Below are positions 5,359-5,421 of a DNA stretch of 5,421 nt, one piece after another. Every line of letters starts with the position of its first letter. Position 1 is the stretch's first letter. The translations under genes were made by a program, and so were the position numbers. Source of the stretch: Prevotella sp. UBA3837 (GTDB lineage: Bacteria > Bacteroidota > Bacteroidia > Bacteroidales > Bacteroidaceae); contig DGHX01000132.1 in NCBI GenBank assembly GCA_002392835.1, positions 1 to 5,421 on the forward strand, read 5' to 3'. The notes under the pieces are model-generated. The model worked only from the letters and a program-made list of their open reading frames with translations, did not search any database and was not told the DNA's origin.

Positions 5359-5421
5359 ATGGCATTAGGTAAGTGGATAGGAGGATTCTTAGGCTTTATG
5401 AGCGCAGGGCCTTTGGGCGCT
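5359..5421 (+). CDS. Start of a probable DjlA/TerB-type DnaJ-domain membrane co-chaperone (cut by window edge)
   Basis: The ATG at 5359 opens 21 codons that continue past the right edge: MALGKWIGGFLGFMSAGPLG followed by Ala. This Gly-rich hydrophobic opening resembles the N-terminal membrane segment of DjlA-like proteins and of Bacteroidota TerB/DnaJ-domain proteins, whose family continues with a similar GxxxG stretch, a TerB-like domain and a C-terminal J domain. None of those domains is visible here, so the call rests on a short segment. It lies 28 bases after the HD gene stop in the same direction, in A/T-rich DNA without a Shine-Dalgarno site, and may be co-transcribed with it. Confidence 0.5.
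   Translation, partial: MALGKWIGGFLGFMSAGPLGA

Overview
The window looks like chromosomal DNA of a fairly GC-rich Bacteroidales bacterium, probably a Prevotellaceae-type organism. Three things point there: promoters of the Bacteroidota form (TTTG or TTG, 19-20 bases, then TAnnTTTG), starts that lack a Shine-Dalgarno sequence and lie in A/T-rich DNA, and a TonB-dependent receptor N-terminus of a kind I associate with this group. The genus is an inference from memory of protein similarity. No mobile element, CRISPR array, tRNA or rRNA was seen.

Layout. Positions 1-277 (minus strand) hold the first 92 codons of a TonB-dependent outer-membrane receptor, cut by the window edge. Positions 278-516 are a divergent regulatory region with a promoter for each side. 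Between the promoters lies a G-rich imperfect inverted repeat (385-450) whose left arm also fits a four-run G-quadruplex pattern (379-405). A probable plus-strand operon follows: queC (517-1182, preQ0 synthase), a TPR-containing sensor histidine kinase (1210-3156) and an AzgA-type NCS2 purine permease (3172-4467), with gaps of only 27 and 15 bases. Positions 4468-4661 carry two similar promoter cores 83 bases apart, each overlapped by a palindrome, with a 22-codon mini-ORF between them. Next comes a stand-alone HD hydrolase resembling the (p)ppGpp hydrolase domain of SpoT/Mesh1 (4662-5330). The first 21 codons of a probable DjlA/TerB-type DnaJ co-chaperone (from 5359) run off the right edge.

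How the genes may work together. QueC makes preQ0, the 7-deazaguanine precursor of the tRNA base queuosine, whose pathway starts from GTP. The permease family imports purine bases, and the HD protein probably hydrolyses a guanosine alarmone or a related nucleotide. The cluster therefore has a loose guanine/purine and stress theme. The kinase has no response regulator in view, so its output is unknown. This linkage is inferred from gene order only. The coding genes belong to known families; the least explained parts are the two regulatory regions, 278-516 and 4468-4661.
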